A DNA stretch of 42,500 nucleotides from Symbiodinium natans. Its lineage: Eukaryota > Sar > Dinophyceae > Suessiales > Symbiodiniaceae. Where the stretch lies: positions 576,730-619,229 of the forward strand of contig CAJNDS010000435.1 in NCBI GenBank assembly GCA_905221605.1, given 5' to 3'. Shown here one piece after another: positions 1-9,059 of this stretch (positions within the stretch are counted from its first letter, which is position 1; every line of letters begins with the position of its first letter). The translations under genes and the position numbers were made by a program. A model generated the notes under the pieces. That model was not told where the DNA came from, searched no databases, and saw only the letters and a list, made by a program, of their open reading frames with translations.

Positions 1-540
1 CAAGCCCTGAACCCTAAGGCCTAAGCCCCAAACAGGCCAGCTGCTCACACACCATCAGTAGTGCTTCGAAGGCCGATTTGGGGCCCGTTTGGGGGGGTTT
101 TGTGGGGCTTTCGTGTAGGGTTTAGTAGGTTTGGGCCCTTGGAAGTTGGGGATCTTGTGTTTCGACCTCTGGGCCCTACACCCTAAACCCAGAAACCTTA
201 AATCCTGTGTGCTAGAGAGGGCTTCATTTACCTCTGCGCGCATGGCCAGGTCTGTGAATCACGGCTTTTTCTGCAAGCCAAGTCAAGACTGTTAAAGGCC
301 TTCGGGTGTCAGACCAGCGACCGTGAAGCCTTGAGCCCGAAACCCTGAAGCTCTGAATCAATCCTGAACTGGAAGCCGAGAGGGAGCGGTGCTCTGCATC
401 CTCAGGGTCGCAGCCATAAGTACCCCAGACCTCTTTTTTCTACTTCTTCGTGCACCCAAGCCCCGGACATATCGCCCACATTTAGGGTTTAGGGTTTCGT
501 GGATTCAGAGCTTAGGTCTGCTAATGTTTACTGCCTAGAG
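1..540. other. Mixed leader region with no convincing gene
   Basis: Unique sequence with scattered degenerate telomere-type units on both strands (for example near 481-505). No open frame with both good splice sites and protein-like content stands out. A small island at about 376-418 is possible but too short to call. Confidence 0.4.
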
Positions 541-554
541 GATATGTCTGCCAG

Positions 555-660
555 GCGACACGCAAGGAAGACGCCAGTATCCAAACCGACCTCGTGTGGA
601 TGAGCCAGGGTTGGCATTGCCGTGCTTGCCCCTCGACAGTGTGCAGAGGGCAGAGGCTGT
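555..660 (+). CDS. Putative internal exon, product unknown
   Basis: An open frame follows TCTGCCAG^G and includes KEDASIQTDLVWMSQG and a short Cys-containing stretch (HCRAC). It stops just before a TTTAGGG array at 665, with a possible donor at CTGT^GTGATT. No family recognised. Openness over about 35 codons is only weak evidence. Confidence 0.3.
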
Positions 661-664
661 GTGA

Positions 665-778
665 TTAGGGTTAGGGTTTAGGGTTTAGGATTTAGGCTTT
701 AGGCTTTAGGCTTTAGGCTTTAGGGTTTAGGGTTTAGGGTTTAGGGTTTAGGGTTTAGGGTTTAGGTATTAGGGTTTA
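665..778. repeat. TTTAGGG array
   Basis: Tandem TTTAGGG with an internal run of the CTTTAGG variant. It lies immediately 3' of the candidate exon at 555-660. Confidence 0.9.
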
Positions 779-899
779 GGCTTCCAAGATGGCGGATCAC
801 GGCTAAACCTCAGTTTAAAACCCAATAAACCTCAAACTCCTAAAGCCCTGAGCCTCGACTAGGGCACCCCGGTCGCACCCTTGACCCCCAACCCCCCAG

Positions 900-995
900 C
901 AAGATGCCGGATACACGCTAGAAAGAGCACCGTAGTCTTCGAAGGGACGCTTTTTGGAATGCTAGTTTTGGAGAGTGGGAAGCTCCCAACTTTCA
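900..995 (+). CDS. Putative internal exon ending at a telomere-type donor
   Basis: Acceptor CCCCCCAG^ is followed by an open frame including RIHARKSTVVFEG and LVLESGKLPTF. The frame ends at TTTCA^GTTTAGGG, so the 5' splice site would be the first repeat-like unit of the intron. It enters with two bases of a codon and leaves with one. Product unknown. Confidence 0.35.
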
Positions 996-1248
996 GTTTA
1001 GGGCATGGGGTTTAGGATTAAGGAAAGCGTTCTGTGTTAAGGGTTTGGTGAGTTTAGTGTCATGCTAGGTAGGGGGGGGGGGGGTAACTAGGCATGGGAA
1101 CTCCGGAGCCCTAAAGCCCAGCCTATGCAAGCGAAAGCCCAACCAACAGCCTCCCACAACCCGAGGCCGCCGTACCATCCGAGAACCCCAAACCCTACCT
1201 AAACCCTAAACCTACCTAAGCCCAAAACCCCAGCAAAACTACCACCCT

Positions 1249-1390
1249 AAACCCCAAACCCCAAACCCCAAACCCCAAACCCCAAACCCCAAACCCCAAA
1301 CCCCAAACCCCAAACCCCAAACCCCAAACCCCAAACCCCAAACCCCAAACCCCAAACCCCAAACCCAAACCCCAAACCCCAAACCCCAAA
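1249..1390. repeat. CCCCAAA-variant array
   Basis: About 20 tandem 7-mers of CCCCAAA rather than CCCTAAA, internally homogeneous. The long minus-strand ORF across it (repeats of GFGVWGL) is only the translation of this repeat. Confidence 0.9.
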
Positions 1391-1651
1391 ACCCCCCCAA
1401 ACCCTAAACCCCCAACCCCCCCCCCCCCGCCACGAAGTGTTAGGAAGCTGTAGGTTCCAAGCCGCCCAAGCCGGGCGGTGCACCCAGCCGTCTTCCGGGC
1501 GAGCGTAGGCCCGATGGGTAGAGGGATGTAGGGCTTAGAACCTAGGGTTTAGGGTTGAGGGTTGAGGGTTGAGGGTTGAGGGTTTAGGGTTCAGGGTTTA
1601 GGGTTTAGGTTTCAAGACAAGGTTACCCGAACCCGAAACCCTCAACCCCAG

Positions 1652-1736
1652 ACCTGAAAGCTTATGAAGGTCGGGCCTCCGGTGAAGGTGATGGTGCTGC
1701 TCTTGGTCTTTTCTCGCGCCCTCGGGCCTTCGGGCG
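1652..1736 (+). CDS. Putative internal exon, product unknown
   Basis: Acceptor CAACCCCAG^ opens a frame with LKAYEGRASGEGDG and LGLFSRPRAF. It ends at GGGCG^GTTTAGGG. Its phase fits the candidate exon at 1454-1504 upstream. No family recognised. Confidence 0.35.
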
Positions 1737-1865
1737 GTTTAGGGCTTAGGGCTTAAGGCTGTAAGGGTTAGGGTTTAGGGTCTAGGGTTTAGGGCTTAGG
1801 GTTTAGGCGCTTTCGGACTCTTGGGTGGGTTTGTCGGGCTTCGGGCCTTCAGATGCGCCAAGCAG

Positions 1866-1929
1866 CAAGCCTGAAGCCCAGCCCGTGGAAGGCGCTTGCC
1901 GCCCTACCACGCGGTGGCATCCATACAGG
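1866..1929 (+). CDS. Putative internal exon, product unknown
   Basis: Open frame with KPEAQPVEGACRPTTRWHPY between GCCAAGCAG^ and a possible donor CATACAGG^GTGCGG. The frame stays open to a TAA at about 1960, so the 3' boundary is uncertain. A CCCTAAA array follows at 1966. Confidence 0.28.
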
Positions 1930-1959
1930 GTGCGGGCCCTGGCGCGAATCCAGCAGCTC

Positions 1960-2110
1960 TAAGCCCTAAGCCCTAAACCCTAAACCCTAAACCCTAAACC
2001 CTAAACCCTAAACCCTAAACCCTAAAAGGCACGAAATTGAGACCGCGCAAACCCTCGCCCCCCTAAACAATCCCTTAGGGTTTAGGGTTTAGGGATTAGG
2101 GTTTAGGGAA
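1960..2110. repeat. CCCTAAA array facing a TTTAGGG array
   Basis: CCCTAAA units (1960-2027) and a shorter TTTAGGG block (2076-2108) flank only about 45 unique bases. This is the smallest example of the recurring inverted arrangement. Confidence 0.85.
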
Positions 2111-2402
2111 CCTTAAAAAAAGAGACCCTGTACACCCTAGAACACACGTCAACGGTCCTGAACCCCAGTTACTCGTTGTCAAACCTTCAGGCTTTCAAGG
2201 TTTCGGGTTTTAGGGGTTAGGGCTCTAGGGCTTAGGGCTTAGCTTAGGGGAATATTTTTCAGAGGGTTTTGCAAGGGCTAGCCTAGCCCTAAACCCTAAA
2301 CCCTGAACCCTAAACCCTAAACCCTAAATCCTAAACCCTAAACCCTAAACCAAAAACCCCAAACCCTAACCCCTAAACCCTGTAAACCCTACACCCACTA
2401 AG

Positions 2403-2477
2403 GCAGCTGGCGCCTGGTTGATGGCCCCGAGGGCGTGTCGGAGTGGCTGAGGGTGGGGCTGCCAGCCGCTGTCCAGG
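2403..2477 (+). CDS. Putative internal exon, possibly ankyrin-like
   Basis: After CCACTAAG^ an open frame reads SWRLVDGPEGVSEWLRVGLP and ends at GTCCAGG^GTCCAGG just before a TTTAGGG block. GVSEWLRVGLP loosely resembles the second helix of an ankyrin repeat, but the match is weak. It is bracketed by CCCTAAA (2285-2350) and TTTAGGG (2484-2548). Confidence 0.38.
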
Positions 2478-2554
2478 GTCCAGGGTTTAGGGTTTAGGGT
2501 TTGGGGTTCAGGGTCTGGGGTTTAGGGTTCAGGGTTCAGGGTTTAGGGCAAGAG

Positions 2555-2605
2555 AACCGCTTGACTCTTCGCAACAGGTTGAAATCTTCTGGCCGCCTTC
2601 GCTAG
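2555..2605 (+). CDS. Putative short exon with possible GC donor
   Basis: The frame EPLDSSQQVEIFWPPSLG is in phase with the exon at 2403-2477 if joined at GCAAGAG^. The only nearby donor that avoids the downstream stop is CGCTAG^GCTCGA, a GC donor of a kind known in dinoflagellates. Confidence 0.25.
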   Translation, partial: NRLTLRNRLKSSGRLR

Positions 2606-3045
2606 GCTCGACGGCCAAGCCCTCGACCCTGAACCCGAACCCCTAACTCCGTGCAACCCCTCACCCGGGTCCCAGAAGACCTCCAGTCAAAGCCACACCC
2701 TGAAGCTTGCAACCTTTAGTCGCTGAATGAGTGCACTTTACATTTTTAGGGATTACTATAACCCCCTATAGAACTGAAATTGCACACTTTTTTGGGGGCT
2801 TATGAACTCGCCAACGAAGACACTCAAAAGCTGGGACATCGTGTCGGGAAAGCATGCAGAAACCTGAGAACTCAACCACGCCGCTCGAGTCGCCAGACAT
2901 TGCAAATGGCTGGGGCCATGGGTTTAGGGCCGTTTAGAGGGCCGACAGGGTTTAGGGTTTAGGGTTTAGGGGTTAGGGTTTAGGGTCTAGGGTTTGGGGT
3001 TTAGGGTTTAGGGTTTGGGGTTTGGGGTTTGAGGATGTGACTGAG

Positions 3046-3087
3046 AGTTCCCCAGGCTTTCGGGGTGGAGCCTAGACATCCCCTCAC
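3046..3087 (+). CDS. Putative short exon with consensus donor
   Basis: Frame FPRLSGWSLDIPS lies between GACTGAG^ and CCTCAC^GTGAGC. The donor matches the eukaryotic consensus well. The following intron would run through the large CCCTAAA array to 3547. Confidence 0.3.
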
Positions 3088-3315
3088 GTGAGCACAACAT
3101 CATGGGATCCACCTGATCACGGACAATCAAGGAACCATTCAGGGATTCCGATGCGAGGCGTTCCCTCCAGGGATCCGAATGTAGATTTTTGAATGCCTAT
3201 TTTTGAGTATCAAGGGTTCTGAGAAGAGCAGTTGAGTTAAGGGCTGCCCGAAAGACACTTGCCCCCCAAGGAAAGCCCGAAGCCTAAAGCTCAATTGAAC
3301 CCTAGGCCCTGAACA

Positions 3316-3540
3316 CCCTAAGCCCTAAACCCTAAACCCTAGGCCCTAAACCCTAAACCCTAAACCCTAGGCCCTAAACCCTAAACCCTAAACCCTAAAC
3401 CCTAAACCCTAAACCCTAAACCCTAAACCCTAAACCCTAAACCCTAAACCCAAACCCTAAACCCTAAACCCTAAACCCTAAACCCTAAACCCTAAACCCT
3501 AAACCCTAAACCCTAAACCCTAAACCCTAAACCCTAAACC
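3316..3540. repeat. Long CCCTAAA array
   Basis: Near-perfect CCCTAAA for more than 200 bases with a few CCCTAGG units at the start. It lies directly upstream of the candidate exon at 3548 and would form the 3' end of its intron. Confidence 0.95.
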
Positions 3541-3547
3541 GCAACAG

Positions 3548-3640
3548 CGCCCTGTAGAGCCCCCGGATCCCTGAGCCAGGAATTCGTCATTAGCGGGACG
3601 ACGGTGCACTCCAAGTCTCATCACTTTCCTCTGCTTGAAG
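3548..3640 (+). CDS. Putative internal exon, product unknown
   Basis: Acceptor CCGCAACAG^ opens a 30-codon frame with SLSQEFVISGTTVHSKSHHF that ends at CTTGAAG^GTGCGG. The intron that follows starts with a 14-base G run. Phase fits 3087 upstream and 3791 downstream. Confidence 0.38.
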
Positions 3641-3790
3641 GTGCGGGGGGGGGGGGGGGCCAAAACCCCCAAACCTCAATTCCAAATCCCAAATCGAAAC
3701 CCCAAACCTACAAGTTAACCCTAAGTCTTAAACATTCAACCCCCGGAACGCCAAAACACCCAGACGCCCTCAAAACCCCAAAGCGGTCAG

Positions 3791-3888
3791 GGTTCGGGCC
3801 CCAGGGCCCGCTAGGAACCCTGGGAGAAGCGGTTTCCCATGCGCGCCTCGAAACGCATGGGAACCCTGTTCGTGTTGTGGGCTTCAGG
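3791..3888 (+). CDS. Putative internal exon, product unknown
   Basis: After GCGGTCAG^ the frame contains GPLGTLGEAVSHARLETHG and NPVRVVGF. It ends at CTTCAGG^GTTCTT, directly before a pure TTTAGGG array. Phase is compatible with 3640 and with 4216. Confidence 0.4.
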
Positions 3889-3976
3889 GTTCTTTTAGGG
3901 TTTAGGGTTTAGGGTTTAGGGTTTAGGGTTTAGGGTTTAGGGTTTAGGGTTTAGGGTTTAGGGTTTAGGGTTTAGG
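3889..3976. repeat. TTTAGGG array
   Basis: About 11 perfect TTTAGGG units starting at the end of the candidate exon at 3791-3888. Confidence 0.95.
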
Positions 3977-4021
3977 GGGGTTTGGCAATGTTGGGGGTGA
4001 AGGAGTTTCGGGCTATGGTCA

Positions 4022-4092
4022 TTACAGGGGGTCGGAATAGATGCAAATAGTATTCCCTTCTGGTCCCAATACAAATGATACTACAAGAAGCC
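4022..4092. repeat. Family D short repeat, copy 1
   Basis: The segment GGTCGGAATAGATGC...TATTCCCTTCTGGTCCC recurs at about 8121-8182 and 41872-41923. It is probably a decayed non-autonomous element; terminal repeats are unclear. Confidence 0.5.
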
Positions 4093-4215
4093 CCCCCCCT
4101 CCAAAAACAAAAATGCAAAAACACAAATCACCTGTTCTATCAGGCCCCTATATTCAGGGATTTTTGGGGGGGGGAGTTTCCGAAACCCTAAACCCTAAGC
4201 TCAACGAACCCTGAG

Positions 4216-4278
4216 AGTGATGAGTCAGCCTTTGAAAGAGGCGCGTTTGGCATCGAGATGGCAGGAGGCGCTTATCTT
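4216..4278 (+). CDS. Putative internal exon, product unknown
   Basis: Acceptor AACCCTGAG^ gives the frame SDESAFERGAFGIEMAGGAY, exactly 21 codons in phase 0. It ends at CTTATCTT^GTTTTG just before a telomere-type array. Confidence 0.4.
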
Positions 4279-4280
4279 GT

Positions 4281-4531
4281 TTTGGGGTTAGGGTTTAGGG
4301 TTTAGGGTTTAGGGCTGGGCTTAGGGCTTAGGGCTTAGGGCTTAGGGCTTAGGGCTTAGGGCTTAGGGCTTAGGGCTTAGGGCTTAGGGCTTAGGGCTTA
4401 GGGCTTAGGGCTTAGGGCTTAGGGCGTAGGGCTTAGGGCTTAGGGCTTAGGGCTTAGGGCTTAGGGCTTAGGGCTTAGGGCTTAGGGCTTAGGGCTTAGG
4501 GCTTAGGGCTTAGGGCTTAGGGCTTAGGGCT
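4281..4531. repeat. CTTAGGG-variant array
   Basis: After three TTTAGGG units the block becomes about 30 tandem CTTAGGG units with one CGTAGGG unit. The homogeneity suggests local expansion of a single mutated unit. Confidence 0.95.
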
Positions 4532-4733
4532 TAAGGTTGGCAGACTTTGCAGAAGATTGGGTTTGGGGGGTTAAGGGGCTTAGCCCGGGTCCAGGTGTGT
4601 TTGGGGGGGTGTGTTAGGGGTTTGCCCTAATGCCATTTATCCCAACACCCAACCCCTAACCCCTAAACCCTAAAAGCGTAAACCCTAAACCCTACACCCT
4701 AAACCCTAAACCGTAACCTGAGATCCTGACCAG

Positions 4734-4802
4734 GTTGGGCGGCTAGAGGCTGTACGGTATCAGTCGGAGCTCGTGCTTGCTAGCCGCTTTGAAAAGGGCC
4801 TT
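4734..4802 (+). CDS. Putative internal exon, product unknown
   Basis: Acceptor GATCCTGACCAG^ opens the frame VGRLEAVRYQSELVLASRFE, then KGL, ending at GGGCCTT^GTGTTG. It has 23 codons in phase 0 and joins in frame to 4952. Charged, helix-like content, but no family recognised. Confidence 0.42.
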
Positions 4803-4825
4803 GTGTTGCAAACCTTAGCCATCTA

Positions 4826-4940
4826 AACCCCCTAATCCTAAACCCTAAACCCTAAACCCTAAACCCTAAACCCTAAACCCTAAACCCTAAACCCTAAACC
4901 CTAAACCCTAAACCCCCCAAACCCCCTAAACCCCTAAACC
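4826..4940. repeat. CCCTAAA array
   Basis: Pure CCCTAAA becoming CCCCTAAA at its end, immediately 5' of the candidate exon at 4952. Confidence 0.95.
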
Positions 4941-4951
4941 CTCGACTTCAG

Positions 4952-5005
4952 CGACCAGAAAGGCTTGGGATCGGCTTCGTTTGTAGGCATCCTTTAGAGT
5001 TCGAG
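4952..5005 (+). CDS. Putative internal exon, product unknown
   Basis: Acceptor CTCGACTTCAG^ gives RPERLGIGFVCRHPLEFE, exactly 18 codons, ending at TTCGAG^GTTTAGGG. It is tightly bracketed by CCCTAAA on the left and TTTAGGG on the right. Confidence 0.42.
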
Positions 5006-5308
5006 GTTTAGGGTTTAGGGTTTAGGGTTTAGGGTTAAACCCCAAAACCCCAAAGCCCTGAGTGGGGATTCATCGTGTTGTCTCGAGATTGAGGGTTCCG
5101 GGTTCCTACAACAGTGCCTCCCAGAATGCCCCCACCCAATATTCCATCAGCCCCCATACAGTCCTTACAGCCCATATCACCACACCCAGCCGACCCTAAC
5201 TGACCCGAAGTGACCCTGAATCCTAAACATCAAGCCCGAGAAACCCTAAACCCTAAACCCTACACCCTAAACCCTAAACCCCAAATTTAAACCCTAAACC
5301 CTGATGAG

Positions 5309-5359
5309 GCGCACTGGAGTTGGCAGCGGATGGAAGTCTCATTCGACGCGGCAAGTCAG
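5309..5359 (+). CDS. Putative exon island; frame ambiguous
   Basis: The island follows CCCTGATGAG^ and reaches a consensus-like donor AAGTCAG^GTGGGG. All three frames are open. One reads ALELAADGSLIRRGKSGG, which vaguely recalls an ankyrin helix. The frame cannot be decided from sequence alone. Confidence 0.25.
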
Positions 5360-5405
5360 GTGGGGAGGGCTGGTGCGGGTACGGATGCCGAGGTTAAGGG
5401 CGCAC

Positions 5406-5480
5406 TTGGGGTTAGGGTTTAGGGTTTAGGGTTTAGGGTTTAGGGTTTAGGGTTTAGGGTTTAGGGTTTAGGGTTTAGGG
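5406..5480. repeat. TTTAGGG array
   Basis: About 10 perfect units downstream of the island at 5309-5359. Confidence 0.95.
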
Positions 5481-5979
5481 ACCGCAAAACCCACTACACC
5501 CGCAAGCACCCTACAACCCACAACCCACAACCCACAAACCCTAAAAACCATAAAAACCAAAAAAAAAACCAAGCCCGCAAAACCACAAACCCTAAGCCCC
5601 AAACCGTAAAAGGCCTAAGCCCCTAAACTCCCCCCCCCCCCCCCCCCCCAAAAAAAAAAAAAAAAAAGACCCGAAGCCCTAAACCCTAAAAAACCTAAAG
5701 CCCCCCCAAACCCCCCAAACCCGAAGCCCTAAACCCTTAAAACCCCAACCCCCAAAACCCTCCAAACCCTAAGCCCTAAACCCTAACAGACCGGACCTCC
5801 CCAAAACCCCAAACCCGAAGCCCCAAACCCTACAGAACCTACACCCCAAAAGCCCCAAAAACCCGAAACCCGAAGCCCTAATTCAAGAAAAACCCTAAGC
5901 CCCTAAACCCCCCACACCTAAACCCCTAGGCCCCCCCCCGCCCCAAACCCTAAACACCAGACTCCCAAACATCCCACAG
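5481..5979. other. C/A-rich degenerate intron-like region
   Basis: About 500 bases of decayed CCCTAAA-like units (CCCCAAA, CCCGAAG, ACCCACA) with a C20-A18 homopolymer junction at 5630-5667. No coding signal seen. Confidence 0.7.
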
Positions 5980-6172
5980 TTTCAGTCTGGGGGCTCAGGC
6001 TTGGGGGTACAAATGCCTGCAAACATCTGCTCATCTTGAGTTTAGGGTTTAGGGTTTAGGGTTCAGGGTTTAGGGGTTGGGTTTAGGCCAACTCGAAAAT
6101 GTTCCCAGGGGACCAGGGTTCGGGCCTTCAGATCTGAGTTTTCGAAGGGCACCGAATCTTTCACCAAGCTGG

Positions 6173-6675
6173 GTTTAGGGTTTAGGGTTTAGGGTTTAGG
6201 GTTTAGGGTTTAGGGAAACGATGGCCCCTAAACCCTAAACTCTGCAAACCCTGGACCCTATAAACCCTAAGCCTTAAGCTCTAAACCCTAAACCCTAAAC
6301 CCTAAACCCTAAACCCTAAACCCTAAACCCTAAACCCTAAACCCTAAACCCTAAACCCTAAACCCTAAACCCTAAACCCTAAACCCTAAACCCTAAACCC
6401 TAAACCCTAAACCCTAAACCCTAAACCCTAAACCCTAAAAAACTAAACCCTAAACCCTAAAACCCTAAAAACCCTAAACCCTAAACCCTAAACCCTAAAC
6501 CCTAAACCCTAAACCCTAAACCCTAAACCCTAAACCCTAAACCCTAAACCCTAAACCCTAAACCCTAAACCCTAAACCCTAAACCCTAAACCTAAACCCT
6601 AAACCCTAAACCCTAAACCCTAAACCCTAAGCCCTAAGCCCTAAACCCTAAACCCTAAGCCCTAAACCCTAAACC
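6173..6675. repeat. TTTAGGG block followed by the longest CCCTAAA array
   Basis: TTTAGGG at 6173-6215, then about 60 bases of mixed sequence, then nearly 400 bases of CCCTAAA (6280-6675) with rare slips (AAAAACTAAACC near 6438). Read as an intron, it starts with the G strand and ends with the C strand. Confidence 0.95.
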
Positions 6676-6688
6676 CCTGCCCTGCAAG

Positions 6689-6784
6689 GCCACAGCTTCA
6701 TCTTCAGGCGGGGCAGAGTGGATATTGAGTACGTCGAGGCCTGGCTGGGCATCTTGCGAAGTCTTCGCGGTGGAGCACTTTGAG
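6689..6784 (+). CDS. Putative internal exon, product unknown
   Basis: Acceptor CCTGCAAG^ opens a 32-codon frame with GGAEWILSTSRPGWASCEVF and AVEHFE, ending at CTTTGAG^GTTCAT. It is flanked by the long CCCTAAA array and by TTTAGGG at 6811. Confidence 0.42.
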
Positions 6785-6881
6785 GTTCATGGAAGTTAAA
6801 TAGGGTTTGGGGTTTAGGGTTTAGGGTTAGGGTTTAGGGTTTAGATGGTATTTTGGGGCTCATTTAAGTTAGGGGGTCTAG

Positions 6882-6963
6882 GATTCAAAGGGGCTTCGAT
6901 CGCAACATTCCAAGAGCAACCGCTCGATCAACGATGTGACACGACATCGTGGAGGGCTTCGGG
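6882..6963 (+). CDS. Putative internal exon, product unknown
   Basis: After GGGGTCTAG^ the frame DSKGLRSQHSKSNRSINDVT continues into TRHRGG and reaches possible donors at CATC^GTGGAG or CGGG^GTCTAG. A TTTAGGG array follows at 6984. Confidence 0.33.
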
Positions 6964-7173
6964 GTCTAGGGATTTAGGAGTTTAGGGTTTAGGGTTTAGG
7001 GTTTAGGGTTTAGGGTTTAGGGTTTAGGGTTTAGGGTGCCTTCAGAGCTTCAGGCCCTAAGGCTTGGGTTCAGGGGTTTTGTGTCTAAGAATCCCAAAGC
7101 CTGCGCGCTAAGGCAGCCTAAACCCTAAACCCAAGACCAAAGGTGTGATATGGTAAGGCCTGAAGCTTTTCAG

Positions 7174-7340
7174 CCTTTAAGATTCCTGGAGCCCAAGCAC
7201 GGTTTAGGGTTTAGGGTTTAGGGCTTAGGGCTTAAGGCTTATAGGGTTTAGGGTTTAGGATCTCAGGGCCTCAAGCCTTACTCGTAAGCCCTTAACCCTA
7301 AACACAAACCCTTAAATAAAGCAATCATCCGAACAAAAAC
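7174..7340. repeat. Direct duplication, array-containing copy
   Basis: TTAAGATTCCTGGAGCCCAAG is followed by a TTTAGGG array (7202-7260), then CTCAGGGCCTCAAGCC and CGTAAGCCCTTAACCCTA. The copy at 7497-7605 has the same flanks without the array. Confidence 0.85.
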
Positions 7341-7469
7341 TGTGGATTCTAGGGGGTGACCAGACAAACTTACCAAAGCCAGTCCGGCCGGCCCGATCAC
7401 GAAATTTATTTGGGGCCTCGTTTCGTAATGAAATTCCATAAGGCTTTACACGGAACTGGCTGAGCTTAG

Positions 7470-7536
7470 CTTTCTGGATTCTCCGGGCTCTGGCTCTTAA
7501 GATTCCTGGAGCCCAAGGCCCTCAGGGCCTCAAGCC
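7470..7536 (+). CDS. Putative exon in the array-free duplicate
   Basis: Acceptor GAGCTTAG^ gives LSGFSGLWLLRFLEPKALRA, with donors at AGCC^GTACTG or ACTGC^GTAAGC. The array-interrupted duplicate at 7174 retains part of the same reading (LRFLEPK). Confidence 0.3.
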
Positions 7537-7605
7537 GTACTGCGTAAGCCCTTAACCCTACACACCAAACCTAAAACACAAAACAGCCGTCCGGAAAAAC
7601 GACTT
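7497..7605. repeat. Direct duplication, array-free copy
   Basis: This is the uninterrupted version of 7174-7340: the sequence runs from CCTGGAGCCCAAG straight into GGCCCTCAGGGCCTCAAG. Weaker similarity continues to AACAGCCGTCCGGAAAAAC. Confidence 0.85.
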
Positions 7606-7695
7606 CAAACTCGGTTCGCAGAATAACTATTGGAAACTTGTGATTATAGAGGATGCATGTACTAAATCCAGTGCAACATTACAATTTTCCTCAGA
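7587..7695 (+). CDS. Putative internal exon, product unknown
   Basis: Acceptor CACAAAACAG^ opens a 36-codon frame including VRKNDFKLGSQNNYWKLVI and EDACTKSSATLQF. It ends at TCCTCAGA^GTTTAGGG. Less GC-rich than neighbouring islands and one of the more protein-like stretches here. No family recognised. Confidence 0.42.
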
Positions 7696-8120
7696 GTTTA
7701 GGGTAGCATCAAGGGCCCATACAAAAACTGAGAATTCTCCACTCCCCCCCCACCCCCCGCCGTCCCGCGCATTTGGGAGTGGCCAGCGTTGAGAAGGGTT
7801 TGGAGTTTCGGGTTTTAGGGTTTAGGGCTTAGGGTTTAGGGTTCAGGGTTTAGGGTTCAGGGTTCAGGGTTTAGGGACGCACGGGCTACTGAGGCCGGTT
7901 GGTTCGTTTAATTAGTGAAACCGGTTAAGGGCTGTTGCATCAATCTCGTGAATGGTGACATGTGGCAGATCAGTTGCCAACGGGCAATTGAAGTCAAGAT
8001 TACGTGGTCGTTGGTGCAATCTTCTGCTCTTTTTGCAGTAGGGTTGGGTTACCCTCTGCCCTACACCCTGAACCCGAAGCCCTAAAAGGGATCCTGTGCC
8101 GGTCGTTCAGGTGTGTAATA

Positions 8121-8182
8121 TAGGGGTCGGAATAATTGCCGAAGATATAATCTTCCCTGATGGTCCCTTTATGAATTTACGC
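8121..8182. repeat. Family D short repeat, copy 2
   Basis: GGGGTCGGAATAATTGCC...TCTTCCCTGATGGTCCC matches 4022-4092 and 41872-41923. Confidence 0.5.
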
Positions 8183-8351
8183 AAAAAACTCTCCGAAGCT
8201 CTATTGAATGATGAAGGCCCTTATACTAGGGGTCCGGGAATATCGGTGGCCGCTTCCCTCCCGATGCCGTGAACCCCGAAAAGACCTTAGAACAAGACCC
8301 TTCAGGGTCTCAGGCCTCGTAGACTCCTGAGCCCCAGACCAACAATTTTGT

Positions 8352-8418
8352 TGGGGTTTAGGGTTTAGGGTTTAGGGTTTAGGGTTTGGGGTTTAGGGTT
8401 TAGGGTTTAGGGTTTAGA
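8352..8418. repeat. TTTAGGG array
   Basis: Nine units with one TTTGGGG variant, following a weak candidate exon at 8314-8355. Confidence 0.9.
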
Positions 8419-8833
8419 AGCCCTGAAAGCTTCTCAAGTCCTTGTCCTTGCGGGAAGAGGCGCCCCTGCGCCATGTGGACAGCGACCGGGACACCGGGGA
8501 TCAGGAGGAGTTGCACTCAGGGCTTTAGGGTTGAAGGGTTTGGGGTCTACCAGGGTTTAAGGGTTCAGGGGCTTTAAAGATTTTGAAGGGTGTTTAAGGG
8601 GTGTTCAAGAGTAAGGGGTTTTGAGGGTTTAAGGGTGGAATTGTTAAGGGTTTGTTTAGAAGGCCATATGAACCAATAGCCAACCTTTGGACATCCAATC
8701 GGGATCTCGTAGGTGTGCCTGCACAACAAATGGGAGGGGGGGCATTTGCCCTTTCTTTGGGCTCAGGGATTAGGGTCCCCAAGCTCTAAGCCCTAAACCC
8801 TAAACCCTACACCCTACACCCTGAACCCTAAAG

Positions 8834-9055
8834 ATGTGTTTCCCCATCACCTGGTTCTGCATCAACAAGTCTTTTTCGAGGGTCGGGTGGAACAGCGTCG
8901 GGTGCCACGGGAAGGCAGGCCAACTTCATCTCACACACCCGCGCCCGCAAAACCTTGCTCGCACCTCAACAGAAAACGCACTTGGTGACAGAGTTTGCTG
9001 CGCACGCGCAACCTCGAAATCCTACAAAAAAACACCAGCAAGTTCAGCTAGATAG
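8834..9055 (+). CDS. Putative exon or short ORF, product unknown
   Basis: The frame starts at ATG directly after CCCTAAAG^ and is open for 73 codons (MCFPITWFCINKSFSRVGW near the start, GDRVCCARATSKSYKKTP near the end) to TAG. If it is an internal exon, CACTTG^GTGACA at 8985 is a good donor. Product unknown. Confidence 0.4.
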   Translation: MCFPITWFCINKSFSRVGWNSVGCHGKAGQLHLTHPRPQNLARTSTENALGDRVCCARATSKSYKKTPASSAR

Positions 9056-9059
9056 GACC

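Noticed and set aside
1247-1483. Minus-strand ORF with GFGVWGL repeats
   Set aside because: It is the translation of the CCCCAAA tandem array; no independent coding signal.
4281-4531. CRISPR-like array
   Set aside because: Units are 7 bases without spacers; simple telomere-type tandem repeat.
8594-8782. Minus-strand 62-codon ORF (MGTLIPEPKERANAPPPICC)
   Set aside because: The + strand is also open over the same bases (PYEPIANLWTSNRDLVGVPA from 8664) and fits the general gene direction; neither is strong enough to call firmly.
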